A stretch of 64,000 nt of DNA from Metellina segmentata (lineage: Eukaryota; Arthropoda; Arachnida; Araneae; Tetragnathidae). The notes beneath the pieces are model-generated. The model searched no databases, was not told the DNA's origin, and saw only the letters and a list, made by a program, of their open reading frames with translations. Position numbers and translations under genes: made by a program. Position 1 is the stretch's first letter, and the number at the start of each line of letters is the position of its first letter. Location of the stretch: contig OX375872.1 in assembly GCA_947359465.1 (NCBI GenBank), positions 8,812,137-8,876,136 on the forward strand, in the 5' to 3' direction. Shown here in pieces: positions 43,271 to 55,549 of the stretch.

Positions 43271-43415
43271 CTCTGGTCATCTGACCGTAATACAAAATTA
43301 CATGGTGTTGTTTTCGGATCTTTCCCTTGGGGATTGAGGTAAGGTAAGGTAATTTTAATTAACGACGTACTAGAGCAACACAACGGGCTCTTGACGAGCC
43401 CATTCCCAGATGGGC
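43271..43415. repeat. Two SINE fragments facing each other
   Basis: A forward piece of the body (GTCATCTGACCGTAATACAA to GGGGATTGAG) runs to about 43337. A reverse 3' end (GGTAAGGTAATTTTAATTAA to AACGGGCTCTTGACGA) follows to about 43400. Confidence 0.7.
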
Positions 43416-43420
43416 GAAAA

Positions 43421-44958
43421 CGTTGTACTAGTCACTTCACTTTTTAGCCTACACTTAAGTAATTTTACGTATTTTGAACCATTATTTCATTAAAGCAAAT
43501 TTTCTTAGCAGACCAATTTTTGCTACTTTGTTGACTTAAAATGTTTCCAAAGTTCCTTACGATTTTTAAAAAACAGTGACGCAAAGTAGAAAATGAAGTG
43601 TAATATTACGGATTTTAGATCTTTGTCTAGTGAATATATTGAAAATGTTTTGATTTTAAACCTTAAAATTTATAGCCCCCGTGAAAGTCACCATAAGGGA
43701 TTCATAATTTGATTGTGAAACAGATTTTGTTTTCCAAATATAATATTTTCACTGTGAACGAGAGTTTTGTTCATACATATACAGGGAGATCATTAATTTT
43801 TTAAAAATGATTCAAATAAATGAGTTTAAATGAACAAAAATATTCTATACACAAACAGAAGCACTTAATTTTTATCTACATTACTCTACTACTAATTTTT
43901 ATCTAGCACTAAATTACATAAGTGCTATTCCATAAAACGTATGACATTCAAAAGAAAATGTTTAAAAATTTTTTATCTCAGCTTTTTCTAGTTTTTTACA
44001 AACGGTTTAAAGTACAGAGAAACAAAGAACGCTGACACAAATTAAAAAAGGAAATTATGACTAAAACATACAGAAAAACACCATCTTAATACGAAAAAAA
44101 AAAAAAAACAATGAAACGACCATTGTAAAAACGTAACACATATTTTAATTCGATTAGACGGCTAACTTAAAGTAAACAAATACTCATACTTTAAACAATC
44201 ATATAAGCAAAACTAAAGCAATTTATAAAACGTTATCCAGTTCCTATTTCTATTCTAAAAAAGTGATGCATTTGAATGAAACCATCTGCTTTACTTAAAA
44301 AAACAATTGATTCCTTAATAAATAATTGTTTTTATATATACGTTTTAAAATTTAACGCCAAAGTATATATTTATTGTTTCAACACAAATATAATAAAACA
44401 ATCTGCAAATCAAAATTCAAATAAACAGATATCAAGAACGATCACGCACTTGTAATTTATAAGTAGATTAACAATATTAATCTTAAATAAGCTCACCCAA
44501 TCTGTATATGAGAAACTACCAATAAGTTTATAAACACGCGATATTGTTTCTTTTTTCGGATTTTTTCGGCGCCCACAGATTTGCCAACTTGCTTTTTTGC
44601 GTATTACCATAAAACATACGATGTTTTCGAAAAATTCATAATTTTAATGATTCCAAAACATTATTGATCAGCTTACTGTATTCAAATTGTTCTCACGAAG
44701 TCAAATAATGCAAAAAAGTGTTCACAACAACGAATAAACATTGATTATACTATGATGTAACGCAATACTACTCTTAAAAATGCTTTACATATTAAAATAA
44801 AAGCAGATGAGTAAAAAATAACATACTTGTGAAATGAGTAGGGTGATTCTTAGTTTCTCTCTCCTTGCAATTCTATGCAGAACAATATGCAGCCATTGTT
44901 TTTACTGAATTTTCTGCCTTCAACGCGTCTATTTTTTGTCCCAATGCTAGATCCCATA
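43421..44958. other. AT-rich sequence, no gene recognised
   Basis: A long stretch of very AT-rich DNA with homopolymer runs. The small frames present have no plausible composition or motifs. Confidence 0.5.
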
Positions 44959-46534
44959 AGGCATATCCATAGTTGTGCGCTTTTGCTTGCGCTAAGCGCA
45001 TGCCTCGACGCAAGGGACGCATGCGTCAAGGCATGCCCGAGGTGAGTCAGAAGTAGCAGTTCTTCATAGCGCACAGCGTAGCGCAAGGAGTTCCAACAAC
45101 TTTGGATCTCTGTGCGCTTCAACTTTCAATTTACAGTGTTTTGGTGAACCGAAGTTGTTGTGTTTTTTAATTTTTTTTAGTGTTATCGTGAATAACGAAC
45201 AAACTCTTGAATTTATAGAAAACTACAGGTCTTATGAGTGTTTGTGGAACATTCACTGTAAATCTTATACGAAAAAAATTAAACACTTCATGATTAAAAA
45301 ATAAATTAATAACGTAATAATAAATTTTAAATCAAATTAAAAAATAATTAAAAACGTCATTTATTCAAAACTCGTAAAGAGCATTTATTAAATTTTCCTA
45401 GCGAAATAACAACACAAGAGCCTTTAACTTTATTATGATTGCATTTTAAAAATATTTCTGTTCAAATTATTGTTTGTTGAAACACTACATGGAGTTAATC
45501 ATTTTTTGATTGTGTGATTTTTGTGATTAAAAACTGACAAATTAAGCTTTTTATTATACCAGTATAATATTAACATAGTGTTGGACCATTAAAGTTTTCT
45601 TAGTTATGGTGCAGGTTCTAAAGATGTATAAGGATGAATATGAAACATATTTATTTTTAAGCTGGCAAGGAGAAATATGATAAATGTACTTCGTTTAAAC
45701 ACTTATTAATCCTTTAATTATTAAAATAATTATTCGTAAACTAAAAGTCATATAAGTCCATAAGCATAGATTATATGCAAATATTATTATTTATATTCAA
45801 CTCAAATATTTATAAGTACTTATGTGTAACGAAATGCACAATAAGGTATTATCTTCTGATTTCAGCAGTAAAATTTTGAAATCCAGCTAATCGGTAACGA
45901 CGATTATTTACAACTGTTTGTAACCACTTTATACATTGTGTTTCGAATTTATTTTTATTGGTTCCACAACACACATAAAGTCTAAATAACCACATCTATT
46001 GGTCAAAAGAATAACAGGAAATATTTCAATTATTATTATCCTCCTTTTTTTTCTGCAACTTATTTACGGAGGGAAATATTGTTCCGATTTTAAGCAGATT
46101 TTTGCTGTTCGCTTAGTCGAATTAGTCGCTGCGAGCAACAGGAAACACGTGCAAACAATTCCAGCGAAACAAATCAAAGAAAATATAAACATCGCGTTTG
46201 AACGTGTGCTTAAACAAATAGTAATAAATTTTAACGTAAATAAATAAATGCTCATTATGAGTTTTGAAATATTCTTTCATCCAAATCGCTCACCTTGATT
46301 TCCTACGTTTATTTACTTGCCTGATCACAAATTATGCCGCACTGATTTAACATCCAGAAACAGTCCTAACAGAATAGCATCATCTTCATCCATTTTGAAA
46401 CTGAAGTGAGGCACGAGTGTGGACAGACGAAAGGCATGCCTCTAAACGTATGCAATAAGGCATGCGTTGACCCATGTTGAATTGAACGTTGAAAGGCAAG
46501 TTGAAAATGAAAGCGCACAAGTGTGGACATGCCT
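44959..46534. mobile_element. Inverted-repeat DNA element (1.6 kb), family unknown
   Basis: The left end AGGCATATCCATAGTTGTGC and the inverted right end AGGCATGTCCACACTTGTGC match over about 27 bp with few differences. Both continue into GC-rich subterminal regions with GCATGCCT/AGGCATGC words in both orientations. Flanks ATA and ATT do not give a clear duplication. A plus-strand frame at 45999-46247 (82 codons, starting MVKRITGNISIIIILLFFLQ, including AASNRKHVQTIPAKQIKENI) shows no recognised domain. Confidence 0.5.
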
Positions 46535-46621
46535 ATTGAGAACGTTCTCAGAATCGTGGAACGACCGTGCGTCACGTGGACAACATCCCTCATGCGCTCT
46601 CTATCTTTATATCTCTTCTAA

Positions 46622-46690
46622 GATTGATTCCGGACCGTCGCCAATAGTTCGTTGAGTTGCTCCAGTGTGACGTTATTCGAAACACATCCC
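46622..46690 (+). repeat. SINE-B 3' fragment
   Basis: GATTGATTCCGGACCGTCGC, then GTTGCTCCAGTGTGACGTTA: the terminal part of the SINE body in the B-type wording (CTCCAGT rather than CTCTAGT). Just beyond the inverted-repeat element. Confidence 0.7.
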
Positions 46691-46834
46691 TACCATTCAT
46701 TTCCTTTTTTCCAAGTTTGTCCTAAAGAAGCTTCGAATGATTGAAGGTGGATTTGGAAGGAATTTTTTAGTCGAAATAAAAATGCTTTTCTATGTAACTA
46801 AGCCATATAAGGTTGTTTATTTGTGTAGCTAGGT

Positions 46835-47100
46835 TGGTAGTTAACTAACGTCGCACTGGTATCGCAATTAGCGACAGTCCATCCCAAGCTAAAGAACCGA
46901 GGAGAAAGAACATCACGTAATTTTGAAACACAGTCAGATCAACTGAGCTGGCACCCAACTCTCGAAGCTTCCACACCATGGCAATATGAGGACATTTGAG
47001 GTCACGACAGATTTAATGTACACACTTTGTACACGGCGGTCTTTGGTTGTATTCCAACTCGCAGCCCTCCGGTTGCTAATCCGTTACTCCAACTGGGCTT
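46835..47100 (-). repeat. SINE-B copy, diverged
   Basis: Reverse orientation; body words CGTAATTTTGAAACACAGTC, CTGAGCTGGCACCCAACTCT, GAGGACATTTGAGGTCACGA. The head reads GCCCAGTTGGAGTAACGGAT on the minus strand, with a mutated B box (GAGTTGGAATAC). Confidence 0.75.
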
Positions 47101-47479
47101 ATTTAAAGAGCGAAAGTCAATACAAAAATCAGCGCCGATTGAAACTTAGGTAAATGAATAGCGGTCAGATTTCCCTGAATGATGATGCACCATTGAACTA
47201 ATTACAAGCCAAAGTGAAGAACTAATAAAAATAAAGTATATTACATGAAATTCTATACCCCAAGGACCAGGGTAGTTGTCAAAAATGTGTTCATATTAAT
47301 GAAACTATGTCAACTAATCTAAATTAATCATTACCCTGCAAATGATCGTTCTAATGATTAACGATTCAATTTCAGCGGGGAGTTTCTGTGTTGCGTATAC
47401 ATGCACACAGTTGACGAAGCATCCCCTGAATCTCATGTCATTAGTGTTGAGATCTAACGAATGAAATCATTTTCGTTTT

Positions 47480-47525
47480 ATGTTTGACCGTTGTGTTGTT
47501 CCAGTGTAACGTTAATTAAAAAGTA
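47480..47525 (+). repeat. SINE-B 3' end fragment
   Basis: GTTGTGTTGTTCCAGTGTAA followed by CGTTAATTAAAAAGTACCA is the terminal SINE-B segment. No head or duplication. Confidence 0.6.
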
Positions 47526-47689
47526 CCACATACCTTTTACCTTTTCAAGAAAGCATCACTTCGTTCGTGGTAAGTAGTGCAATAATTAAAACCAGAAAGG
47601 TTTAAGACGCATAACTTTTCTCTCTATTTGATGGGATTATTAGCCAGTTTTGCATGGCTTTGGAGATTAGAGAGCATTACTGTTAGGTG

Positions 47690-47890
47690 TAACATCATTG
47701 CCTGTTTTTTATGTCGATAAATCATTTTACACTGCGCTAGCAACCTTCGAGTTGCAGATTCGATTCCTGTCAGTTGCATTCCTCCCTGGGCGTATTCCTC
47801 TCTTCTGCAAACTTTCATTCTGTGTGTTGTACTACTTGATTTTGTATGTCTTGTGTGTGGCACAGCATGACAAAGCCCTTGCACCTTAAA
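47690..47890 (+). repeat. Possible additional tRNA-related SINE
   Basis: B-box-like AGATTCGATTCCTG at 47756 lies in a non-AT-rich block ending near ACCTTAAAAT(C). The body (TCCCTGGGCGTATTCCTCTC, TTTGTATGTCTTGTGTGTGG) is unrelated to families A-C. No A box or duplication is clear, so this stays tentative. Confidence 0.3.
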
Positions 47891-47929
47891 ATCATCAAAA
47901 CCAACCCTAATATTTTATCCTTGTAAATC

Positions 47930-48435
47930 ATACTGGTGGTTATCTCGACGAAGTGTCTTTCTTTATTTGCAAAAATAGGCAGAGCTTGATGAACGAGATA
48001 TCTCGTTAGTAGAAAAATGCTTGCCGGATCTTGTTCTCACCGTCATTTAAAATCGGCAATAACTGACTTAGAAAAAACTTGACATATCTTCAATACGAGA
48101 TATTTAATAATTAGCAAAATTGATCAGATCTTGAGTGACGAGGTATCTCTTCAGGAACACTTGGAGGGTTAACCTTCTTGGTGGTTGTCTCGATGCGGTA
48201 TCTTTCATCACTAGCAAAGCTGACAAGATCTTGATGGACGAGATACCTCGTTATTAGAAAAATACTGAATCATCAAAAATCGGACTTTAAAAAATTATGA
48301 CTCGATCAAATTATGACTTGATCTCGCCATAAAAAAAATAGGAAATATCTTGATGATGAGATATCTCGTCATAATCAAACTTAGTTAGAGTTTGATGGAT
48401 GAGGTACTTCGTCAAAACGATTTGGAGGATTAAGC
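47930..48435. repeat. Array of palindrome-bearing repeats (DEG repeat)
   Basis: Degenerate units of about 45 bp built around GATCTTGATGGACGAGATAT/CTCGTCATTAG. The centre GACGAGATATCTCGTC is a perfect 16-bp palindrome; examples here are at 47994, 48238, 48355 and 48404 with small changes. The block ends GATTTGGAGGATTAA, a closing phrase that recurs at 48160 (CACTTGGAGGGTTAA) and at other arrays. No protein is encoded. Confidence 0.75.
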
Positions 48436-48477
48436 CTTATTTTACTCTAAAAATAAACGCATAAGGGGTCAGTAGCA

Positions 48478-49025
48478 GGGCTGTAGTGGAGGGTATACGG
48501 CGGTATACGCTGTATACCCTTTGGTTTTTAAAGCAAATTCCGTATACCCTCTGCTTTTTATTAAAAACTACGAACACCGCTTTGTTTTTCCTATAAAACA
48601 TCGCGCGAAACATCATGTGAAACGCAGATAGCTGTAGAAGCAAAAGAAAAGTTTCTATTTCAAGATATCACCTTGGTTCATAGTTCGAAAATCATACCTA
48701 TTAATCAAAATCAATTAATTCAAAGTATTGTCGACACAATGAAATTCAGACTTTGTTCTGATGTTAATGAAGAAAATTGTCAACTTTTGAAGGATATATC
48801 CATGCTTGATCCAGAAAATATAAATACAGGGGATATTCGCCATGTAGAAAAGGAGGTAAAAAGGAGGTAAGGAGGTTTGAGGGACCAATGAAAACGTCCA
48901 AATTTTTCCAGAAATATTAAATACTCTTTTAAGAACAATTGAAATATTTCCATGTTTCACGGCCGTTTGCGAACGCGGATTTAGTTTAATGAATACCTAC
49001 CCGGTCCTTAGAAAGGATTTCCTAC
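48478..49025 (+). pseudogene. hAT transposase fragment (KIAA1586/ZBED-like)
   Basis: Begins CAGGGCTGTAGTGGAGGGTA, a hAT-like end. It includes a frame 48673-48870 (DENINTGDIRHVEKE-like ending). After a frameshift come FPEILNTLLRTIEIFP, FTAVCERGFSLMN and TYPVLRK, the C-terminal dimerisation block with the third catalytic Glu (CERGFS). The rest of the transposase is missing. Confidence 0.7.
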
Positions 49026-49064
49026 ATATACATACATGTATGTGTGTACCTGTTTTTATTTTTT

Positions 49065-49160
49065 TGGTCTCGACGGGATATCTCGTTCGTATTATAAAAT
49101 GACCAGATTTTGGATGAGATATACTGTCAAAAAACTTGGAGGGTTTAGGGAAAAAAGTAT
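49065..49160. repeat. DEG-repeat fragment
   Basis: GTCTCGACGGGATATCTCGTT followed by ATGACCAGATTTTGGATGAG and ending ACTTGGAGGGTTTA: one to two units of the palindrome-bearing repeat, directly after the hAT fragment. Confidence 0.65.
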
Positions 49161-49980
49161 TTTAATAGGTAAACTTTCAATTTCAACTTTTCAACATCCT
49201 ACGCTACTTAAAGTATTCATTTGATGAACGAAAATTTATGACACTACCTATAAAGAAGAATGCATTAGAAGCGAGCGCATGACAGTGAGATTTAGATTTG
49301 AACTGAGCAATCAATAAGAGAAAAACGATTTCTTCCGTTTATTTTTCCTAAGGATATCTGTATCATCATAGATTCAGGATAATAAAAATAGTATTAGTAA
49401 TGATGATGATAATGATGATTACAACCATTTGAAGTGCTACTAGACAGCGACGCATAGGGGGATGGTGGGTAAGTTCCTCTTTCGAGTCAATTTTTTATCG
49501 ACACAGGGCGTTTTCGAAACATCCTTTGTATTGAATGAGATATTTGTTAAAATGTCTGTTTGGAGCAAGAATTAGTTCTTAAGACTATTCAAGAACGAAA
49601 AGATAATCTCAAGATAAACATTTTTTTATGAGCTTTAATTGACAAAGATTTCGAGACCTACACTTAAATGTATTTACTCTGTGTTACTTATTAATTCGAC
49701 TTCGTGTAACGTATTAATTCGACTTTGTGCTAGTTTTTTAGTCGATTATTATTCAAGCACTTTATGCTACTCAAGTTTGACAACCAGAATTTTAACAAGT
49801 AGCGTTGGAGGATTTTATTTCATAGGAAGTGGTAATTTTATGCAAACTTAAGGTCTTATCAAATTTTTCAAAGGATATTTTTAACCCTCTGTACACATTC
49901 TGGTTCACACTCATAATTCCACCTTGCAACCTTTAAATTTCTCTGCCTGATTTCTTCCTAACCAATTCTGACTATCTTGA
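49161..49980. other. AT-rich sequence, no gene recognised
   Basis: Contains a short (GATGAT)n-like run near 49400 and a duplicated TAATTCGACTT(C/T)GTG at 49690-49735. No coding signal. Confidence 0.45.
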
Positions 49981-50790
49981 CGAATAGAACTTTTCTAGAG
50001 GATACTATTCTAAGGAAAGAACCAAATAACTTTTTCAAAGAATTTTATAATGAGGAAAGTTTATAATAGAATATTTCCAAAGGATTGTATTCTAAAAAAA
50101 AGGACCAATACAATCTAAAGAAACGATTAATGAGAAATTTTTCCAAAGGATTCTATTTGAAGGAATGCCCGATAGAATATTTCAAAATAATTTTATTCCA
50201 ATGAATGGACATATAGAAACGTCCCAAAGGATTTCAAAATGTAGCAACCTTTCTAAAGGATTCTATTCTAAGGAATGACCGATAGAATATTTCCAAATAA
50301 TTCTATTCCAAAGAATGGACCAATAGAATCGTCCGAAAGGATTTAAAAACAAGGAAAGGATCAAACGAATCCTTTCAAAGGATTTATTTAAAGGAAAGTA
50401 TCACAGAATATTTTCAAAGGATTTATTTATAGGAAAGTATCACAGAATATTTTCAAAGGATTCTATTATAAAAAAAGAAACAATTGTATTCTATTCTAAA
50501 GAAAGGAGCAAACTAATCTCTTTTGCCAAATAGTTCTATCATAAGGAAATGAGGAATAGAATGGTTCCAAAAGATTTTTATCAAAAAAAAAAAGGACCGA
50601 TAAATTTTTCTAAAGGATTCTATTTGATTTAAATGATACCAATAAAGTTATTCAAAATTATTCTATTCCAAGGAAATCAGGAATAGAACATTTCCAAAGA
50701 TTCTAGTATAAGGAAAGAACCAATAATCGTACCAAAGGTTCCTATTATATTTAAAGGACCCATAGAATATTTTCAAAGGTTGGAAAGAAT
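49981..50790. repeat. Array of ~42-bp hairpin repeats (FR repeat), forward
   Basis: About 18-20 degenerate copies of a unit of the form TTTCCAAAGGATTCTATTCT followed by AAGGAAAGNACCAATAGAAT. GATTCTATT and AATAGAATC in each unit are inverted, so every monomer can fold. Clear copies are near 50080, 50140, 50240, 50380, 50430 and 50690. The two copies at about 50380-50460 are almost identical, hinting at local turnover. Confidence 0.8.
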
Positions 50791-50914
50791 ACATGGCAGA
50801 CAACGAATAGGTGCGATTATTTAGTCATTCAGTGTGTTATGAGGTAAAAGCAATCACCTTTGGGAAATTTCATGCAATCTTCTCACAGTGATAAGGACAT
50901 TTAAAACCTATCAG

Positions 50915-51651
50915 TAGGGCAACTTTTTTGTTGCAGTAAAAATGGGAAAAGTTGCATTTATCATTCTCTAAAGTTGCATTTATTTTTGATACACTAAAAT
51001 CTAAAATAAAATATTCGTAAAATATGAAACAATTTAAAAATATATTGTCAGTATTATAATACATCATTAAATACGGAAGAACAATGAATAGCAGATCCTT
51101 GGCCAATTCTTTCTTTAACGTTGAAAAACAGCGCCAGCTATCGGATAGCAGAATCCTTTTGCACAACATTCAGATTTTAAAACGTCATCTACAAGGCGAA
51201 CAACATATTGATGATCGACACTCACCTCGCAAACTCTGCACTCGATTACGCAACTTTCCTCGGGATTATTAAGAGTGTCAACCAATGTGTTAAAGTACTT
51301 CTTGCCATTTATTTCACTTTCTCTGTTAGGAAGAACACCTTCTTTCTATGAACTTGTATGATCGTCAATACTTTGGAAATCGCAAGATTCGACACACGTG
51401 ATCGAAGGGTTGGTTCAGAAGGCAAAATATGAAATAATAATTTCCTTTTAATTAATTTTAAGCTAAATTTTAAAAAGTTGCAGGTGGTTGCATTTATGCA
51501 AAAAGTTGCCTTTGTGCAGAAAGTTGCATTTATGTTCCGATTATAACTCACTTACAATACACCCCATGTAGGAGGAATTTTGATTTTAGTACTTTACTTT
51601 CAGCGTACAACGTGTGAAAAAAAGTTGCATTTGTTGTAAAAAGTTGCCCTA
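50915..51651. mobile_element. hAT-type non-autonomous element (737 bp), family N2
   Basis: Starts TAGGGCAACTTTTTTGTTGC; the right end is the inverted TAGGGCAACTTTTTACAACA. A perfect 8-bp duplication CCTATCAG lies at 50907-50914 and 51652-51659. Inside, the word AAGTTGCATTTAT recurs on both sides as subterminal repeats (at least six AAAGTTGC copies), possible transposase-binding sites. No transposase domain; the frames at 51084 (plus) and 51309 (minus) are unrecognised. Confidence 0.85.
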
Positions 51652-51809
51652 CCTATCAGATAGCCGAAACTCATGCAATATCTTAGCAAGTCATGGAAAC
51701 AGTGATATTATCAGCTGAAATATCATCATCTAGATGAGATGACTTAATGCTCATTAACACTTCACTAGACCAGAGAAAATGATCTTTATTTGAATTTGTT
51801 TTAAAAAAT

Positions 51810-52000
51810 AGCCGCGGTAGCCCAGTTGGGAGAGCAACTTATTGTTAACCATAGGGTTGAGTGTTGTCATGGTGTGGAAGTATGTAGAGTGGGGTGCCAG
51901 TTCAGGAATTGTTCTCACAATCTGACCGTGTTTTAAAACTACGAGGATTTGTCCTTGAATCTCTACTTTCGGGATGAGTGGACTAATTTTTCTGAATGGT
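51810..52000 (+). repeat. SINE-B copy, internally deleted
   Basis: Head GCCGCGGTAGCCCAGTTGGG with AGAGCAAC, then a jump into the body (GGTGTGGAAGTATGTAGAGT, GGGTGCCAGTTCAGGAATTG, ATCTGACCGTG). The B box is lost. Confidence 0.75.
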
Positions 52001-52439
52001 AGGAAACTAAAATTAGTCAAATACTAAGAAAAGTGTAAGTTGAGTTCTGAGGGCAGGGCATTGCATTATGCGTGAGAAAGTCATTTTTTATTTCTCTCTT
52101 GTACCAGAGTTTCTCTGACCTGGTATGCACTGACATAAAAGAAGAAATAATTGATGTTCAACTATTCACAAATTTAAAGAACGTTGCTTAATTGCATAGC
52201 TACAATATCTCGCTCTTCCTCGGCGCTTGTGAGAAAATGGCAGTATTGTCAAACGGGTGGCGCTCGTAGTGTCCAGCCTGGTTCGGTCAGTGTCCACCAG
52301 CGTCTCGCTCTTCCGCTTTGTTTTGAGATTTCGAAGAGGCCTATCTCTTTGCGCAGTATGATCCATTGTAAATGATTTATTAATTGATTATCTGAATGAA
52401 CTGATTTTTACAACCTTTCATCAAATATTTATGGTGAGC

Positions 52440-52701
52440 TCACTTTATGTTTGAAACCTTGAAATCGTTAGATAACGCACCAAAATGTGCAATTGAAGCT
52501 ACAAATATCCCTTTCTGTTGTGTATGTATTATTGCCCATTATGGAGACTCTTCCGGTTACAACTTGCACATTTCGATTTTAAAATTGCTAAAAACTTATA
52601 TAAGGAACGCAACTGGCGTGGAAAGACTTAACGGGCTTGCTTTGATGTATCAAAATATTTCAGTACACGAAGTTCTCGATGACCTGTCAAAGAAGAATTA
52701 A
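52440..52701 (+). pseudogene. hAT transposase C-terminal fragment
   Basis: The frame ends with LKLLKTYIRNATGVERLNGL, ALMYQNISVHEVLDDLSKKN, which corresponds to the dimerisation tail of a hAT transposase of the DUF4371 type. Upstream residues (IEATNIPFCCVCIIAHYGDS) are degraded. A different copy from the one at 22.2-23.7 kb. Confidence 0.75.
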
Positions 52702-53589
52702 ACTTATACTAAAATGATGGTAATTTTACTCATATGGTTTATGAAGTTTGTATTTATATGTTTAGTGGCTGTATTATCTTGCTTGCTTTACAAAATATTT
52801 ATTCAGTGCAGTTCAAAGTTAATTATTTTAGTTTAGTATAACCACACATATTTCAGAAGAATAAAGTAACTTTTAGTTTGGGCCACCTAATGCACACGGC
52901 GGAATTAAAAAAGCAGTAAATTTTATAGATGAATTAATGTTTGATTAATGAAACATTTAATTAAATATGTAATCAAAAAAGGGCAATTAAAACATCTATA
53001 ATAACGGCAATAATGTCTATAGGCATATAAAAAATGCAGGGGCACCAGACGCCTACTAATTAAGTTAGACGGCTTTGAATTTTTACCATTTTCCATATAT
53101 TTATGTCTTTTAATATACATTTTTGTTGTGTCAGTTTCTTCCTCTTTCTTCATCTTATTTCTTTCCCAACGAATACATAGTCGAAGTTGTGTACCCCTGT
53201 AAAAGAGGAGAGAAAAATATTACTTTTACTATTGTTAGCAACCGATTTTTTATCCCATTTACGAAACTTGATCTCGTGGCACACATTATCTGATGACTTA
53301 AATTCTGCGGCAGATAAAAAAAATATATTACATTTGTGTCTGGATCTGACAAAAAAAGGTACAATTTTGATTGATTCACAAAAATAATAATAATTACCAA
53401 CTCTTTTTGCATCATAGAAGTTTAAAAAATATTCGTTGGAAAATCGTATTCATACCTTGTAATAAAAAATTAATACCGATAATAATTATACGGGCATTAA
53501 AAATATGTGGATATTTCTTGAAATTGTACTTTTCCAAAATTCAAAACTGAACTGATGAAATGAAACAAACATTTTTACCCTACAAGTGG
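52702..53589. other. AT-rich sequence, no gene recognised
   Basis: No domain-bearing frame. Two overlapping small frames at 53155-53415 on opposite strands look like chance. Confidence 0.45.
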
Positions 53590-53850
53590 TTTCGACGAGA
53601 TCTCATACATAAAGATCAGACTAATTGCGCTAACGACGAAATATCTCGTCATATAGATATTGCTGATTTGTTTTGTAATGATGAGATAAAGATCTGATCT
53701 GTTTTGCTTGTGAGACATCTCGTTGATCAAGATGTTTATTCTAGTGATGTGATATTTTGTTAATCAAGATGTGTGGTTAGTTTTTTCTAGTACCAAGATA
53801 TTTCATTTATCAAGACTAATGACAAGATATTCCTCGTCTAGACTACCACC
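53590..53850. repeat. DEG-repeat array
   Basis: TTTCGACGAGATCTCATACA, AACGACGAAATATCTCGTCA, TGAGACATCTCGTTGATCAA and CAAGATATTTCATTTATCAA mark four to five degenerate units; only the second keeps most of the palindrome. TGATCAAGATGT-type words indicate the complementary strand for some units. Confidence 0.6.
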
Positions 53851-54369
53851 AGATGAACCATCCATAAGACATACCACTGCAGTTCTTCACTGCAGTTCTT
53901 GTGGTGAAAATCGCTGACTCAGCTCATTGTATCAATAATTTGACTAGGGTCAGCCAAAGAAATTGGAATGGCCACATAATGAATTAAATCTACAAAATAA
54001 ATACAGTTAAGCATAGAATAAAGGAAGATAAAACATTTTTTCCCCTCGAGTTGTCGATATGAAATAAACAAGAGAATACAGTTTTTATGAATCCCAGAGT
54101 ACGCGTAAACCCAAAACCTCTTTAATGAGATTCCATTAGAAGGAAAGGAAATCAATTTTTTGTATAGTTGCATTATTGAAAAATCTACATCAAATTTCCA
54201 CGCATTTAAATTAAGTCTAAATTGATTAATTACCAAAAGACATACGTTTCTAAAAAATAGAAAAAAACTCTTGAAGTTGAAAAGCGGAAATAAGTTTTTT
54301 ACTTCCTTTGTCATTCCGTTATAGAGACTTTTCTGATCGTTATTAATTTGTAAATGGCGGCATTTATAG
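53851..54369. other. No recognised gene
   Basis: The 131-codon minus-strand frame (53919-54314) is Phe/Leu/Ile-rich, has no recognisable domain and lies between repeat arrays. It is left uncalled. Confidence 0.4.
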
Positions 54370-54700
54370 ATAGATTTTAATCCTTTGTAAATGTTCCATT
54401 GATCCTTTTTTGGAGTAAAATTCTTTGGAAAGATTCTGTTGTTTCTTACCTTAGATAGAATCTTCGGAAAGATTCTGTTGCTCCTTTCCTTAGAATAAAT
54501 ACTTCAGAAAGATTTTATTGATCATTTTACATCCTAAGATTTATAATCAATTGCAAAGATTCTATGGGTTTTTATGGCGTAGAAACCTTTGGAAAAATTC
54601 CATTCCTCATTTCCTTAAAATGGAATCCTTTGGAAATATTATAATTATTATGAAACAACGGAAGCTTAATCCTATGAGGGGTTCAGATATTCATTTTCTA
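54370..54700. repeat. FR-repeat array, reverse orientation
   Basis: Seven to eight units in complement: TTCTTTGGAAAGATTCTGTT, CTTCGGAAAGATTCTGTTGC, CCTTTCCTTAGAATA. Followed at 54770 by the same repeat in forward orientation, making an inverted pair of arrays. Confidence 0.75.
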
Positions 54701-54769
54701 CCTTGTAACTTGTAGTCTTACCTTAAAAACCCTCGAATCAGTTTTCACCTTCTTGACTAATACAATCTT

Positions 54770-55110
54770 TACAAAGGATTCTATTCTAAGGAAATGAGCA
54801 ATATATTTCCAAAGGATTCTATTCTAAGGAAATGAGCAATATAATATTTCCAAAGGATTCTATTCTAAGGAAAGTACCAATATAATCTTTCCAAAAGATT
54901 TATTCCATGGCAAGGAGAAATGAAATATTTCCAAAGGATTATGATCTAAGATAGGAATTTTCCAAAAGAATTCTATTCTGCAGAATGTGCCAATAAATCG
55001 TTTTAAAAATTTCTAGTCCAAGGAAAAGACCAACGGAATCGTTCCAAATTATGATTCTATTCCTAGGAAAGTACCAATCGAATATTTCTTAAAGTTCGAA
55101 GGTATCCATA
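54770..55110. repeat. FR-repeat array, forward orientation
   Basis: Begins with three nearly identical units (TTTCCAAAGGATTCTATTCT, AAGGAAATGAGCAATATA) at 54770-54870, then more degenerate ones. The first three have the lowest divergence seen in this family in the window. Confidence 0.8.
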
Positions 55111-55549
55111 GATTCTTCAGAAAGATGTAGTTATTAAACCAAAAAAGTGTTGGAGGGTATAATTTCTCGGGAATTTTGCAACGTTCAGAGGGTTTAAACA
55201 TGTCGCCATTTACCAGTGTGTGGGACAGATCCGAGGTACATGAGTGATCTTTTCTTTAGACTAATCACAATGCTACCAGTGTATCTGCTTTGATCCCATT
55301 TTTCTATTCCTTCTTTTTCCTTTCACGACATCTTTTACTTGACCTTGTCTTGTGTTTGGCTATCTACTATGCGCCATACCCCCCAACAAACCACCATAGA
55401 GTCGGGGGATTGTCTATCAGTGATACTTACGTAAGAATTGGTTGGACTAAAGGAAGCAGTCACAGCACACTGACGCAAATGTAAAAACATAGACGCTTTT
55501 CTCATGAATCCTTCAGTTAAAAGTGTGGGACTACGACTTACAGATCAGG
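55111..55549. other. No recognised gene
   Basis: A 64-codon plus frame at 55290 begins with hydrophobic residues but has no context of a gene. Nothing else found. Confidence 0.4.

Noticed and set aside
53919..54314. 131-codon minus-strand frame as a gene
   Set aside because: AT-rich hydrophobic composition, no recognisable domain, no splice context, between repeat arrays.
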